From Phymatolithon calcareum (Eukaryota > Rhodophyta > Florideophyceae > Hapalidiales), in contig OZ345354.1 in assembly GCA_977006965.1 (NCBI GenBank), positions 2,232,001-2,296,000 of the forward strand: a stretch of DNA of 64,000 nucleotides, in the 5' to 3' direction. Position 1 is the first letter of the stretch; every line of letters starts with the position of its first letter. The notes under the pieces were generated by a model. That model was not told the DNA's origin, searched no databases, and saw only the letters and a list, made by a program, of their open reading frames with translations. Both the position numbers and the translations under genes were made by a program. Shown piece by piece: positions 21,201 to 31,356 of the stretch.

Positions 21201-21929
21201 TCATCTGCCACCCGCGGAAGCAATCGCCACCAATGCCCCAGCCCCCGCACAAACAATCGTCTTAACAAGACCCCTCACCGGCTTCGGCCTATGCTGAAAC
21301 TTAAGATCCAAAACCTGTCTCTCCGTCTCAAACACCGTCTCCTCCTTCTCCACCAACGACCCCTTAACAACCGCAAGTTCCCCCTCCCGTCTCTCAACAA
21401 TCTTCTCCAATTCCTCCACCCTACCTTCAGACCCCTTCAGCATCTCTGCAAATTCCCTGCACTGTTCCAAAACTTTCTTCTGTTCCTCCCCCTGCAACCC
21501 CACAACCTCCTCCAATTGCGCAACAGCCTCCTCGAGCTGCTTGACACGCGTTGCATCCGCCTCGATTTGCGCCTCCTGTTCCTGCATGATGAGAGCTCTT
21601 TTACGCAGAATGACGTCACGATTCGCCACCTTCCCTTCAAGCGTCTTGATTTCCTGTCCCGCGCTCTCGGCCTCCGAACGAGCGACCGCCACATCGCCCT
21701 CCAGCGTCAGAATGCGCTTCTCCAATGCTTGCGTGTCGACAGATTTGTGCCCTCGCGGATTCCACGATAGCGTCGGCGTGGTCGGCAGTGCGGCCGTGGA
21801 ACGACGGTTGAGGGAACGACGCTTGCCGAAGCCGGATAGGAAACTCATCGACCCGAACTCCTCCGTGCTTCCTACCGTCGCCTTTGCACTGAAGCCGCGG
21901 CGGAACGATTTTGTGATATCTTCGCGCAT
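21201..21929 (-). CDS. Coiled-coil protein with C-terminal hydrophobic tail
   Basis: 242 aa. The open frame starts further upstream without an ATG, and the first ATG is 21929 (MREDITKSFRRGFSAKATVG). Residues 1-65 are basic and Ser/Thr-rich. Residues about 66-210 are heptad-patterned helix rich in Glu, Lys, Ala and Leu (QALEKRILTLEGDVAVARSE, VKQLEEAVAQLEEVVGLQGE), so a long coiled coil is predicted. A hydrophobic stretch near the C-terminus (GLVKTIVCAGAGALVAIASAG, about 219-239) could be a tail anchor. No family is recognised. The helical regularity over the full length supports a real gene. Confidence 0.65.
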   Translation of the reverse strand: MREDITKSFRRGFSAKATVGSTEEFGSMSFLSGFGKRRSLNRRSTAALPTTPTLSWNPRGHKSVDTQALEKRILTLEGDVAVARSEAESAGQEIKTLEGKVANRDVILRKRALIMQEQEAQIEADATRVKQLEEAVAQLEEVVGLQGEEQKKVLEQCREFAEMLKGSEGRVEELEKIVERREGELAVVKGSLVEKEETVFETERQVLDLKFQHRPKPVRGLVKTIVCAGAGALVAIASAGGR

Positions 21930-24900
21930 GATGATTGACGGATTGATTGATTGCACTTGAACGGATTGGTCAGGGTCAGAGGACTGCTGGTCGGGCAGGA
22001 TGGTGGAGCACAGGAGATGAGTGCGTTGAGGATGTTGTGATACGAAAAAGTGCAGAGCGGTGGGGATGTCTATTTATGCCATTTTCAGCTCAAGTCGGGG
22101 CAGCAGAGTAACACTCAAAGCTGTGCGTCCACCCTTTCGACGCTACAGTATTGCACGCGTCGTAGTGTGTGTGTGGGATGTGTTTTCGCAGTATTGGGGT
22201 ACGCGTCGCGCGCGTGAGCGTGACAGATACTTTGGGGAGATCCCCCAATGAAGTTGAACAGGCGGCATCTGGAGGGGGAGGGAAATCTCCCAAGCACCCA
22301 AAGATATGCCCCAGGGCGAGAACTTTTGCCAAGCAGCATTGCGGCGTGCAATGTGGGCCACGCATTTCAAATTGGATTTCTTCCGCGGTATGATCTTTTC
22401 GGGATACCTTGTCGTGATCCCTCTGTTTTTTGTTTCACTTAGCGCGTTGTGCTTGGAATTTTAAGAAAAATATAGTGCAGGAGGGTCTCGACAAAATGTA
22501 ATCAGGCATGTCTAGGTCGGAATGTCAGGGGTTCGTCGCGTCTGAGTGCCACTCCTTTCGCGGAAGCTGAGGACGAGGGGAGTCGAAGCGGTTTCCATGT
22601 GAATGCTGAATTTCGCTGGAGAAGTGCGCATCCGCACGGTTGCGGAAGGAGGGAAAATATCGGGTGGTAATATCTGTCTCGAACTTGATCTTTAGCTCAT
22701 GCCCTAATGGATGGCAATCTGAAGAGCCTCACAGCTTATTTCTAGATGTTCAGGGATCCCCTCGTTAAAGAAATGAGGGCATGGCTTCGCCGTCGTGGTT
22801 AAAATGAGAAATTAGCATATGTATTGAGGACGCATAAGAATAGAAACAGTTGCAGAAGGTAAATATTACAGAGGGGGGTTGCTTGCTATTGCGTTACAAT
22901 ACATCATGAGTTGCAATTGAACTGGTGGTCCATGCAGCTTACATAATGCTTTCCTTGATCAATGATATGGGCATGAGGAAACAAGACCCAGTTTTAACGA
23001 ATACGGTACCCATATTGCACATCGAAGACAAAATACGCATGCCTCACATGTTCCGAACGAAAGAACAATTATAATTATAATTCTTTCTACTGGTCGCTCT
23101 GTCAAAAAGACCTTACTGAACCAGTTCGATCAAAATTTATTTCCATCAATTGCTACCCTTCAAACCTTCACTGTGCCACATTGCACCAATCCACATGATA
23201 TTGTCTCACGCCCACTGCACCTCCTTACGCTCCCTTCGTCTCACCACTCCCTTCCGTTGATTTCCAAGTTTAACCATTTTGAATGCCACGAGTTCTCGAA
23301 GAGCATTCACTGGCCAATGCATCGCTATGGAGGAGGTCGCCACACATAGATCGTTCCTGGAAGGACTTATGAATTTGTGGATAGCACATAACTGCACCAG
23401 AGCCAATGCTCCTGTCACGCTGACGATCAAATGTAACATCTCGACTTTCTTCAGTCAATCGCACTTTATCGTCCACAACGACACCCCATGTCTAAAAGTA
23501 CAGGGAATCACTGGTTCTGAATCATTCGCTCCATCATTGGCACGAAAGACTACAGTAGCGACAGTGGTTGGTCTTCACAATAATTCATCCGGAATCACCC
23601 TTTCTGATATCAACCTACCTCATCACGAGGCATCTATCGGCAAAGCCATATTATGGCAATGATCACGGACAGCATCGATAACCCATATAATAGACAACAT
23701 ACATCGGGAAAGGTTTCAGATGTGATTGATAAGAAGAGCTCCGCATTGGACAAATGGGCAAATCCTACTTTCAAGAATATGAATCTGGCCTAGCGACGAA
23801 AGAGTCAACGATCCGCTTTGGGACATTCCGACTTATCAGAAGCCGTGGACGTTGTTCGAACGAAAACGATTTTCGAAATATATGGTCGAGATCGAGGGCT
23901 TCAATATCAGTGAATCACGACCACCGGAGCATTAGAATCCTTTTCGTCTCACTCTGATCATTCAGTATATCCTCAATCTCTTACAAAAGCGTCATTAACA
24001 ATGCATGAATATAGGACAAGTACTTGTGCCTGTAGACACTAACATTGTCCGTGTGAAGCTTATGGTGCCAGAGCAGGAGGCAAGCATATGCAACTGGAAT
24101 GAATTTCATTTTCCAGCTTGCTTTCTTTTAGACTAGGTCTTGCATGCAGAATGTAGGCAATTGACAGCCACTCAAACAATCTACACGACCAGGCATTTGG
24201 CTGCGGGGATGGCAAGAGGGACAGGAATCGCCGCAATTTCTCCATATGCCCGTTTCGGGAGACTACATTCCGCATGAATTGGAAGATTTCTAACAAACGC
24301 AAACGTCTGCGTAATGATACATTGCAATAGCTCGTCAAAAATATCGGAAGTGTAACGAACGCCTTGGTAGTGCGTTGTTATTCAGTGTCGCAAAGGCACA
24401 CTGGAGGGCACCCTGCACAGTATAGTCGCCTGCTTTGCGGGTTAGTTTATTATAAAAAGTGTGCCCGTGAGGACGATTGATGTCCACACTATTGTTTTGC
24501 GTGAGTCTTCTAGTCGTTTATGTCGAAGTTGTTTCGAACGAGCTCATCAGCAAGGTCTGGGTCGCGGATAGTACCAATCACAAAAGTATCGCCGTGAGGA
24601 TTCACATCCAACTCCGTCGTAGTTTGACAAACAAGGCGGGTTGAAGCGCCGGGCGGGGGATAAAGTTTGGATAACGACGGTCTTCCATTGTGACATCTCC
24701 GCAAAACCTGGACATCAAAAGTAGACAATGGAAAGGTGCGGAGTCACTGTGCGACATAAGAAGCATCCATCTGGTATTCCTTTGTACATGAAGAGCACGA
24801 CCACGTTGCCCCTCATTATATGAAGGGGCTGATGGGAATGAATACCTTTTAGAGGGCTAAAATATACAAGTCCCTTCATTGATCCTCAAGTTGTGCGGAC

Positions 24901-25498
24901 CTCTGATCATCATTGATTTACAAGTATACATACTTTAGCAAAAAGTAGATTTACAGATATAATTTGAATGGTCAAAATGCCTATACAAGCCAGACACATC
25001 TCGGTTAACAGAACAATTAGAACAGAAGCAAGAGAGACAACCACAACGCACAATCACTTTTTCTATCAACGTCAAGTATCGTCTTTTATGGTAGCACCGG
25101 GACTAACGGATAATTGACGGTCTTTTTCTTTAAGAGTTTATCGAAATGGAAATCGGAAAGGACGAAAGGATCATCGTCCATAAGTTCAATGATAAACCTT
25201 CGCAGAGTTTCCATCTATGGAAGTTCAGAATGGAAGTTTATCGGACACAAAGAATTTTCTTGCCTTAACACAAGGCGTTGAGAAAAGACTTGATTCTTCT
25301 CCCACTGAGTCAGAATCAGGTTTATTATTAAACCTACGGACGATGATCCTTTCGTCCTTTCCGCTTCCCATGAAGCTCTTAATGAAAAAGACGGTTAATT
25401 ATCCGTTTTATCACCTGTGCTTGGTGAAACCTTTGGCACTTCTCGAAAACGTAAGTATTAATCCAACGTCAGAGTCTTCTTAGATCGATAGAACTATA
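21930..25498. other. Gene-poor stretch with copia gag debris
   Basis: About 3.5 kb. Overlapping frames at 22060-22450 and 23206-23662 lie on both strands without similarity. A minus-strand frame at 24510-24728 (ends GDTFVIGTIRDPDLADELVRNNFDIND) looks protein-like but lacks an ATG and follows a possible TCCAG acceptor near 24709, so it could be an exon of an undetected gene. The clearest content is the inverted pair of copia gag-like segments at 25096-25416. Confidence 0.4.
25096..25416. mobile_element. Two copia gag-like fragments in inverted orientation
   Basis: The left arm (25096-25198, + strand) contains ATG 25146 and reads MEIGKDERIIVHKFNDKPSQ then SFHLWKFRMEVYRTQ before a stop, resembling the start of Ty1/copia Gag (KFxGxNFxxWKFRMEAYL). 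The right arm (25319-25416, minus strand) reads MGSGKDERIIVRRFNNKP. The arms are inverted and diverged, with about 120 bp between them. They look like two 5' ends of related elements placed head to head, both broken. Confidence 0.55.
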
Positions 25499-27399
25499 TT
25501 AATATCTAATTCTGATCCGTTCCACAGGCAGATCTAAAACAAAAGCTCTGCATTCGGTGCGAAAATGTTCCAGATAGCTTCTCGCCAATATTCCTTTGAT
25601 CGATTCTTCCTGCTTTCCTTCTCTCACTCCTCGTTCAAAAGAGTGGAACAAATTAGTCCCAGAACTTCCCTTGAATTCAGACGATTTCTTCATGGCGTAA
25701 AATATTTTGAGTCCATAATCTGGCCGTCCCGCTCGTCCACAAACTCGAAAAAGGGCCTCGTATGTCTGCACATTTCTCACGGCTTTTCGGCAATGGTCTT
25801 GTGGTATACTTCGCATCTTTTGCCAGAAGCGGATCGCATCGGGGACGCGATCACCAAACGATGAGATAGCCGCATTCACCATCGCTGGCATCCATCGCAC
25901 CCCATCTCTGCATGCGTCTTCAAGAAGCTCTTCCGCAGTTTCCGGTCTCATTGGAGTACAACGTGCACAAGCTGATAAAGCTGCCATGTATGAATATGTA
26001 TCAAGCTTGGCGGAAATACCACGTAATTCGCCAAGCACTTGTCTCACACGATCTACCTCACCTTTGTTACTCAGAACAGTGAGTATTGAATTCATGGTGT
26101 ACATGTCCGCCGATATACCTCGTGTCTGCATATCCAGCAGAACTTCTGCCGCTGCGTGGGCATCTCCCACTTGCGCAAACGCGGCAATCACAGCATTGCA
26201 TAGCTTCACCACGAAACAGAACGTACACAAGGAAAGGAAATGATTCCTCTTGTTAGAATTGATATAGACTCGTTCTTAACGAGAAGAAATTTGGAAGTGT
26301 CTCTTACAATTAAATCAGGAGTTAGCATTTCACTCGGGTTTCTAAACCTCGACCAAAATGCTGCAACAGTGTATCGTGCAAGGTCCTTAACCTCTAAGCT
26401 TTCCGCTTGTCTACCGACCAGCCTGAATAGACATGTCCACGATCTCAAATCCAGGTCTACGTTCTGCCGTTGCATGCTCCCCATCACAGCCTTTGCAAAT
26501 AGAACAGAACCTTTCACAAATCTGTCCCTGGCAAACCCTTCGACCCCTCCAAACCTCATCACAAACCGCTCATCATCAATCGTCCTCTTGAGCAAGGTGT
26601 TATACGTCACGACATCAGGTCTAACCCGCTGCCCGCGAAGAATCCCAGCAAAAAGCAAAAGAGCATGCGATCCATCGTACTTCAGCGCCATCAAGCAGGT
26701 GTTATACGAAATGATATCCGGTTCCGGCACATTACATGCTTTCCCACCGCGCTCCTCCATAGTGCCCAAAACCCCTAACATCCGTTTCCTAGCACCAAGT
26801 TTTCCAAACGCGGAGAGCAGCATATTCCACGACTTTATCTCAACACATGGCTCTCCATTATTCAAGAACCACGTGATCATCTCCTGCAATGCAAGCGTTG
26901 CCGATGTACGCTGCACACTTCCACGAGCTCCCCACGAAACGCAAGCGGTTGTTGCTGCGCGCAGAGTGGCGTTTGTGGGTGTGAGATGTGCAGCACGCAT
27001 CGATGCTAGTGTCTCAAAGCATCGTCGGAATTCCTTGCCACGAGCAAGGCCCACAGCTATTGCGGTGTAGTTGACGGCGTTGAGTGCTATATTTGCCTCG
27101 CGCGCGGCACGCATGGCAACATCGAGCCCATTTAAATCGCCGGTACGAGCGCTTCGCGCAATAGCGTCCGAAATATCACGAGGTCGAGGTCGCTTCTTCG
27201 GCACACGTGCCATCATGTGCCATTGCGGCGCATTCCGTGGCGAGAGAGGGGTGCGTGACGATGAAGGCCGCTGTGATAAACCGCCCCCAACGTGGAAGGC
27301 CGCAGTTCTGGATAGAGCAGGTGAATGCATGTTTGTTGCGCTAATTGAACGAGGATTTAACCGCGTAGAAGTGCATGCATCATTCTCAAGTGAGGGCAT
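25499..27399 (-). CDS. Pentatricopeptide repeat protein (2 exons)
   Basis: Coding sequence complement(join(25499..26203,26308..27399)), 598 aa. Exon 1 ends TPDLI. A 104-nt intron (GTAAGA...GAAG) follows, and exon 2 resumes LCNAVIAAFAQVGDAHAAAE, restoring a PPR helix pair. Several 35-residue PPR units are visible: IKSWNMLLSAFGKLGARKRM, DIISYNTCLMALKYDGSHAL, DVVTYNTLLKR, DMYTMNSILTVLSNKGEVDR, DTYSYMAALSAC, QTYEALFRVCGRAGRPDYGL. PPR proteins bind organelle RNA. The N-terminus (from ATG 27399, or alternatively ATG 27330, MHSPALSRTAAFHVGGG) is Ser/Arg-rich and fits a mitochondrial or plastid presequence. It is divergent from TRAPPC6. Confidence 0.85.
26204..26307 (-). other. Spliceosomal intron in the PPR gene
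   Basis: On the minus strand, GTAAGA donor at 26307 and GTGAAG acceptor ending at 26204. It is 104 nt, phase 0. Joining keeps the PPR register (TPDLI-LCNAVIAAFAQ). Confidence 0.8.
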
Positions 27400-27638
27400 C
27401 GGAAACACTACGATTGCGTAGGATGCATCTCACAGTGGCATTGCTGTTGAGGATGAACAGTGAGATCTTCGTACACGTGGCATAGATGAAAAATGACGGC
27501 ACGCCCAAACGCGTCATTTCGCCCATCGGAATTTTATGTGGAAGGCGACGTTGGACCAAACAGTACGCTGTGTTTGGGCAAAGGTGATCAAGACCGGCCT
27601 AAAGCTTGAGGTGTTCTGCAGTTCCCCAAGGCTCCTCG

Positions 27639-28211
27639 ATGAATCGGTTTATGGATGCATCGTCAAAGCGTGAAGTCTCCGAATGCACGTTTGAGCTACT
27701 TCTCGGGCAAACAGTAGAGTATTTCTTGCATGGCGACGGCGGTCGAGCATTCCGGCCAGCCGAGGAGACAAAGGTGGACATGGACGATAGCGATCGCGCA
27801 ACGGCGCTAAGCGCGACACGCCGTCGATTAGAGGCGCTGGGACAAGACGTGGGCATGCGCTTGGTGGAGCGCTATGTAATGGACCGTGACCGAATGGATA
27901 CGGATTTGGAGGTTGTAAAATTCATATGCAAAGATTTTTGGGAACTCACATTCAAGAAGCAAGTCGATATTCTGCGTACAAATCACCGCGGGCTTTACGT
28001 GCTGACCGATAACAATTTTAGGTGGATGGCAAAGGTGAGCAAAAATGATGATGAACATCCCGGTGTACCGGAGGATTATCTTGTGTTCCCTTGCGGTCTT
28101 ATATGCGGCGCGCTTACAAGGCTTGGAGTTAAGTGCCGCGTCACCGCTGATGTGACTGCACACACTTCCGCCTACAAATGTTCGTTTAGCGTTCAGGTTA
28201 TCAGCAGCTGA
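27639..28211 (+). CDS. TRAPP complex subunit 6 (Trs33)
   Basis: 190 aa from ATG 27639; the frame extends a little upstream without an ATG. The C-terminal two thirds match the Trs33/TRAPPC6 branch of the Bet3 fold: LEALGQDVGMRLVERY, EVVKFICKDFWELTFKKQVD, LRTNHRGLYVLTDNNFRWM, YLVFPCGLICGALTRLGVKC and VTADVTAHTSAYKCSFSVQV. TRAPPC6 pairs with Bet3 in TRAPP tethering complexes, which activate Rab1/Ypt1 in ER-Golgi traffic. An insertion at about residues 35-62 (GDGGRAFRPAEETKVDMDDS) is slightly unusual. The gene is convergent with DDI1 (170 bp between stops). Confidence 0.9.
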   Translation: MNRFMDASSKREVSECTFELLLGQTVEYFLHGDGGRAFRPAEETKVDMDDSDRATALSATRRRLEALGQDVGMRLVERYVMDRDRMDTDLEVVKFICKDFWELTFKKQVDILRTNHRGLYVLTDNNFRWMAKVSKNDDEHPGVPEDYLVFPCGLICGALTRLGVKCRVTADVTAHTSAYKCSFSVQVISS

Positions 28212-28380
28212 GGGTCCGTCCGGTTTTGGGGATAACTTCTTTCTTCGCTCTTATTATTCTTAATTATAGATTTACAAAAAAACATCAACATCTAATCGAG
28301 GATAACCGACTTGAGCAACTTTGCCGTCCAATTCGACCACTTTGTGCATTCTAAAGAACTAACTCACGTATTTCCTTAGC

Positions 28381-29568
28381 TCAGAATCCATACTTTGATT
28401 GTGTTAACATTGACGCCGCTTGATCGGCATTTCCATCGCAAGCTTGCAGCGCCTGAGCTGCCTCATCTCGCGAAAATCCCAGCTCAACCAGCTTCGCAAT
28501 CGCCGCTTCATTAACCCGAGTGCTTCCACCTCCCAACCGATGTCCCGCACTGGACTGCACCGACCCGGACCCAGCAGCGGCAGCTCTTACAGCTTCTTCT
28601 TCCGGATGCTCCCTCATTCTCCTGGGGATATCCTTTTCCGGTAAGAACGGAACGATTGCATTTCCAATTCTCAAGCAATTTGCCCCAAGGTCGATAATCG
28701 CCTGATGCTTTCGCAGCATGTCCAGTCCGAGCAGCATATCGTATCCGCCGCCCACAGCATCCATGACAGTGAAGGACACTTCAAAAACCTCTGTGCCAAG
28801 CGTGAGCAACGTGAGATGGATACGCCCGTAAATTCTCGCTGTGCCCACACCTCGCGCAACACCTTGAAACCGCGAATCCATAAGCCGCAGAATATTACAT
28901 TTCTCAGCACAATCCTTCGAAATAATCGTTGCCTGTGCACCAGAGTCGACAAACGCCTTCACTCCTGGTGTGCCGTTAACCTTGCAGTCCACAAAGAGCA
29001 TGACAACGCTACCAAAGGACTCCGGATTATGTTCCATGGCCATAGCCATGTTCTCCATAACATTTTCCTGTCGAATCCGTTCCTCAATTGCTCGCTGTGC
29101 CTCGGCAGACATTGGATCACCTGGCGGAGCCGCAGGTCCACTGCCCTGAGCGCCAATCCTCCCCATCACGCGTTCGAGTTGCGCGAGATATCCTTCAAGC
29201 GCCGCCTCGTCGCCATTGGCAATCGCGTCCGCAAGGGCAGGGTTTTGCGCGCGAAGTTGCGCAAGTAACTGTGGATTCTGCTGTACCGCCTGCAACATTG
29301 CAGCAGCGCGTCCGGAAGACCCGGCTGGTGCCACCGGCGCAGTACTTTCCACTATGACAAAGTCACCGTCTGAAAGACCACGCCCACCAGCTGTTCCGGA
29401 GACAGGCACCGGGACGCCGTTAAGTAAGAGGCGTTGACGGGTGGTGGGAATTTGTAGTTCAACGGCAATGAGCTCTGCGACGGTCTCCATTGGGGCGTCA
29501 GAGGCAACCTCGATGAGCTTGACGTCGCCCATGGCGGCGCCCAGCGTTGTGCCGATTGTCAAGCGCAT
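28381..29568 (-). CDS. DDI1: DDI1-type ubiquitin-shuttle aspartic protease
   Basis: 395 aa. ATG 29568 (MRLTIGTTLG) is chosen because the ubiquitin-like domain starts there; the frame opens 24 codons earlier. Domain order is classical for Ddi1: an N-terminal ubiquitin-like fold (about 1-75, RLLLNGVPVPV...LSDGDFVIVE), a helical linker (ALADAIANGDEAALEGYLAQ), the retroviral-type protease domain (about 185-310) with catalytic D208 in FVDSGAQATIIS and the flap/core YDMLLGLDMLRKHQAIIDL, and a C-terminal UBA domain (about 350-395, AIAKLVELGFSRDEAAQALQ). Ddi1 delivers or cleaves polyubiquitinated proteins linked to the proteasome. The active-site motif is intact. Confidence 0.93.
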   Translation of the reverse strand: MRLTIGTTLGAAMGDVKLIEVASDAPMETVAELIAVELQIPTTRQRLLLNGVPVPVSGTAGGRGLSDGDFVIVESTAPVAPAGSSGRAAAMLQAVQQNPQLLAQLRAQNPALADAIANGDEAALEGYLAQLERVMGRIGAQGSGPAAPPGDPMSAEAQRAIEERIRQENVMENMAMAMEHNPESFGSVVMLFVDCKVNGTPGVKAFVDSGAQATIISKDCAEKCNILRLMDSRFQGVARGVGTARIYGRIHLTLLTLGTEVFEVSFTVMDAVGGGYDMLLGLDMLRKHQAIIDLGANCLRIGNAIVPFLPEKDIPRRMREHPEEEAVRAAAAGSGSVQSSAGHRLGGGSTRVNEAAIAKLVELGFSRDEAAQALQACDGNADQAASMLTQSKYGF

Positions 29569-30828
29569 AGTGGCGAGCAATGTAGGTTTGGCGGTGGAGA
29601 TGTATGTCCAGGCGGCGTACGAGGGACGGGAGACGTTCAAAAATGAGTTGCCGGCTTGCTGGAGGGTTTGTTTTACAACCTGAGTATTTGGCCAATAACA
29701 GTAACGTTTCCTAATATAGCCAATGAGAGAACTCAGTGTGTTTCGGACGCCAGTGACACGTATTCAGTAAAAAAAAGCTGGACATCAGTGATGTGCGCAG
29801 TATTCAGATTAAAAAGTTGTCAGCAACTGCACTGTCGCGCGATTCTGAAGGTAAACTCAGACTCCTCGTAAAAACTGGTTCCAAGTACAGTTCCAAGAAA
29901 TCTGGGAGATGGTGCAACTCCTGGGGTGCTATCAGCACTCCCGGGGCCAGAGCCATCCCGAGGGGCATACCTGGTTGGAACGGATAAACCATAGGGAGTT
30001 TGTTGTTTCGTCAATGTGGACCGACATCACCTTCACAATGTGAGCAGTCCTGTGACACAGTGGTACTCTTTCTGTTAGTTATAGCCTCTTTCAGAAAAGA
30101 TAGTGCTCTCATTACCAGTGATTTGGAGAAAACAACGGAAGTAGCCTCCTTAGTACATTCCAGGGAAAAACTATTTTGTCTCTGAATCGCTCGATCGGAT
30201 GCTTGTGCGAAAAGATCTGTGGGTGAAAGTGTGTGAATTCTGAAGATAGGTGACGTGGGACAAGGCGAAAAGGCTGAGTTGTACAATCTGGATCGAGTCG
30301 CATACAGAAAATATAGCTCTTATCCGCGGCCCTGTATATTGTGTATTCTTGAAACCCCTGTGATCCTACTTCGATGTAGAAGCATGTGGCTCATTGAACT
30401 TAGTTAAGTGTATTAGACACTATATTGGCCGTCGCACAAATTTTGCGATTCACTCCAAAATGGGAAAGGTCCGAAGGAGCACATAGTGCGTTCCAACTGC
30501 CCCGTTACTCCAAGGTGAGACTTTGGGAGCTCTCAGAATAAAATCATCTAATATCCCTGTTCCAACCTCAGGGACATTATCGATTTTTCAGATCTACATC
30601 AAATGAATAAGAAAGAACAAGGATTAAAATGGAGGATATACAGATGGTCCCAGGAGCTGTCGATCTGGTAATTTGGAGAAATGCAGCAAACTGAGGTTCT
30701 GATTAGTACAAGTGGGGCTCTCCTCTTCAAAAGCAAGCTTTGCGTTAATTTTGCTCATTAGCTTTATGAATGTCAGAAAAGTAAATCTATTTTTTAACAT
30801 ACTAAAAAATGAGAAGAATGTGTTCCCG
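29569..30828. other. Intergenic, nothing recognised
   Basis: About 1.26 kb. Only short frames on both strands, none resembling a protein. The left end must contain the DDI1 promoter. Confidence 0.45.
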
Positions 30829-31356
30829 TCATCCTTTCCTCCGCAACCTGCGAACACTCGGATGATTCGGAAAGTACGGCGGGCGTAATGGGTTTGCGGG
30901 AATGCCTCTTTCGACTAGTATAAGGTCATGGTTCTTGACGCCAGCATCACGGAGAGTTCCAACAGGGTACACACGATTTCCATTAATCCAGAGTGTCTGC
31001 TGAGCAACGGAGATCCCGACGATCCTTTCGATAGTGCTCGAAAGAGCCGTCATTTGGGTTGTTGGTGTTTGTTGTGTTTCTGTGAGGTCACCGGCTCGCG
31101 AGGTGATCAAAATACTCCACACTCGGTTCGAACTGCTTGACTTCTTGGCAGGGGGGACAGGTGGCTTTTCTGACGGTTTTTTGGGAGTCTTCTCGGTGGG
31201 TTTCTTCTCCCCCTTGTCGCGTGAAGATGATGGTCGGGATGAAGGTCCTGGTCTTGCTGATCCGCTAGTGCTTGACGTACGTCCCGCTTTGGAGCTGGAA
31301 CGGGTGCTAGAACATGACGTTATGTTTGGAACTAAGGCAGCAAAGACGCGGCGCAT
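30829..31356 (-). CDS. Small protein with ubiquitin-like C-terminal domain
   Basis: 175 aa from ATG 31356; the frame opens earlier without an ATG. The first 85 residues are low complexity (Ser, Pro, Lys: SSSKAGRTSSTSGSARPGPS, KKPTEKTPKKPSEKPPVPPA). Residues about 90-155 look like a ubiquitin-type beta-grasp: a first strand (RVWSILITSRAG), a helix region (STIERIVGISV), then QQTLWINGNRVYPVGTLRDAGVKNHDLILVE. That last part resembles the xLxxxGxxLxxxxTLxxxGVxxxDxIxLV pattern of ubiquitin-like domains. The C-terminus has no diglycine, so conjugation is unlikely. Identity is unknown. Confidence 0.5.
   Translation of the reverse strand: MRRVFAALVPNITSCSSTRSSSKAGRTSSTSGSARPGPSSRPSSSRDKGEKKPTEKTPKKPSEKPPVPPAKKSSSSNRVWSILITSRAGDLTETQQTPTTQMTALSSTIERIVGISVAQQTLWINGNRVYPVGTLRDAGVKNHDLILVERGIPANPLRPPYFPNHPSVRRLRRKG

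Noticed and set aside
26240-27070. 276-aa plus-strand ORF opposite the PPR gene
   Set aside because: It is antisense to exon 1 of a clear PPR protein and has the Ser/Pro/Arg-rich composition of a shadow frame.
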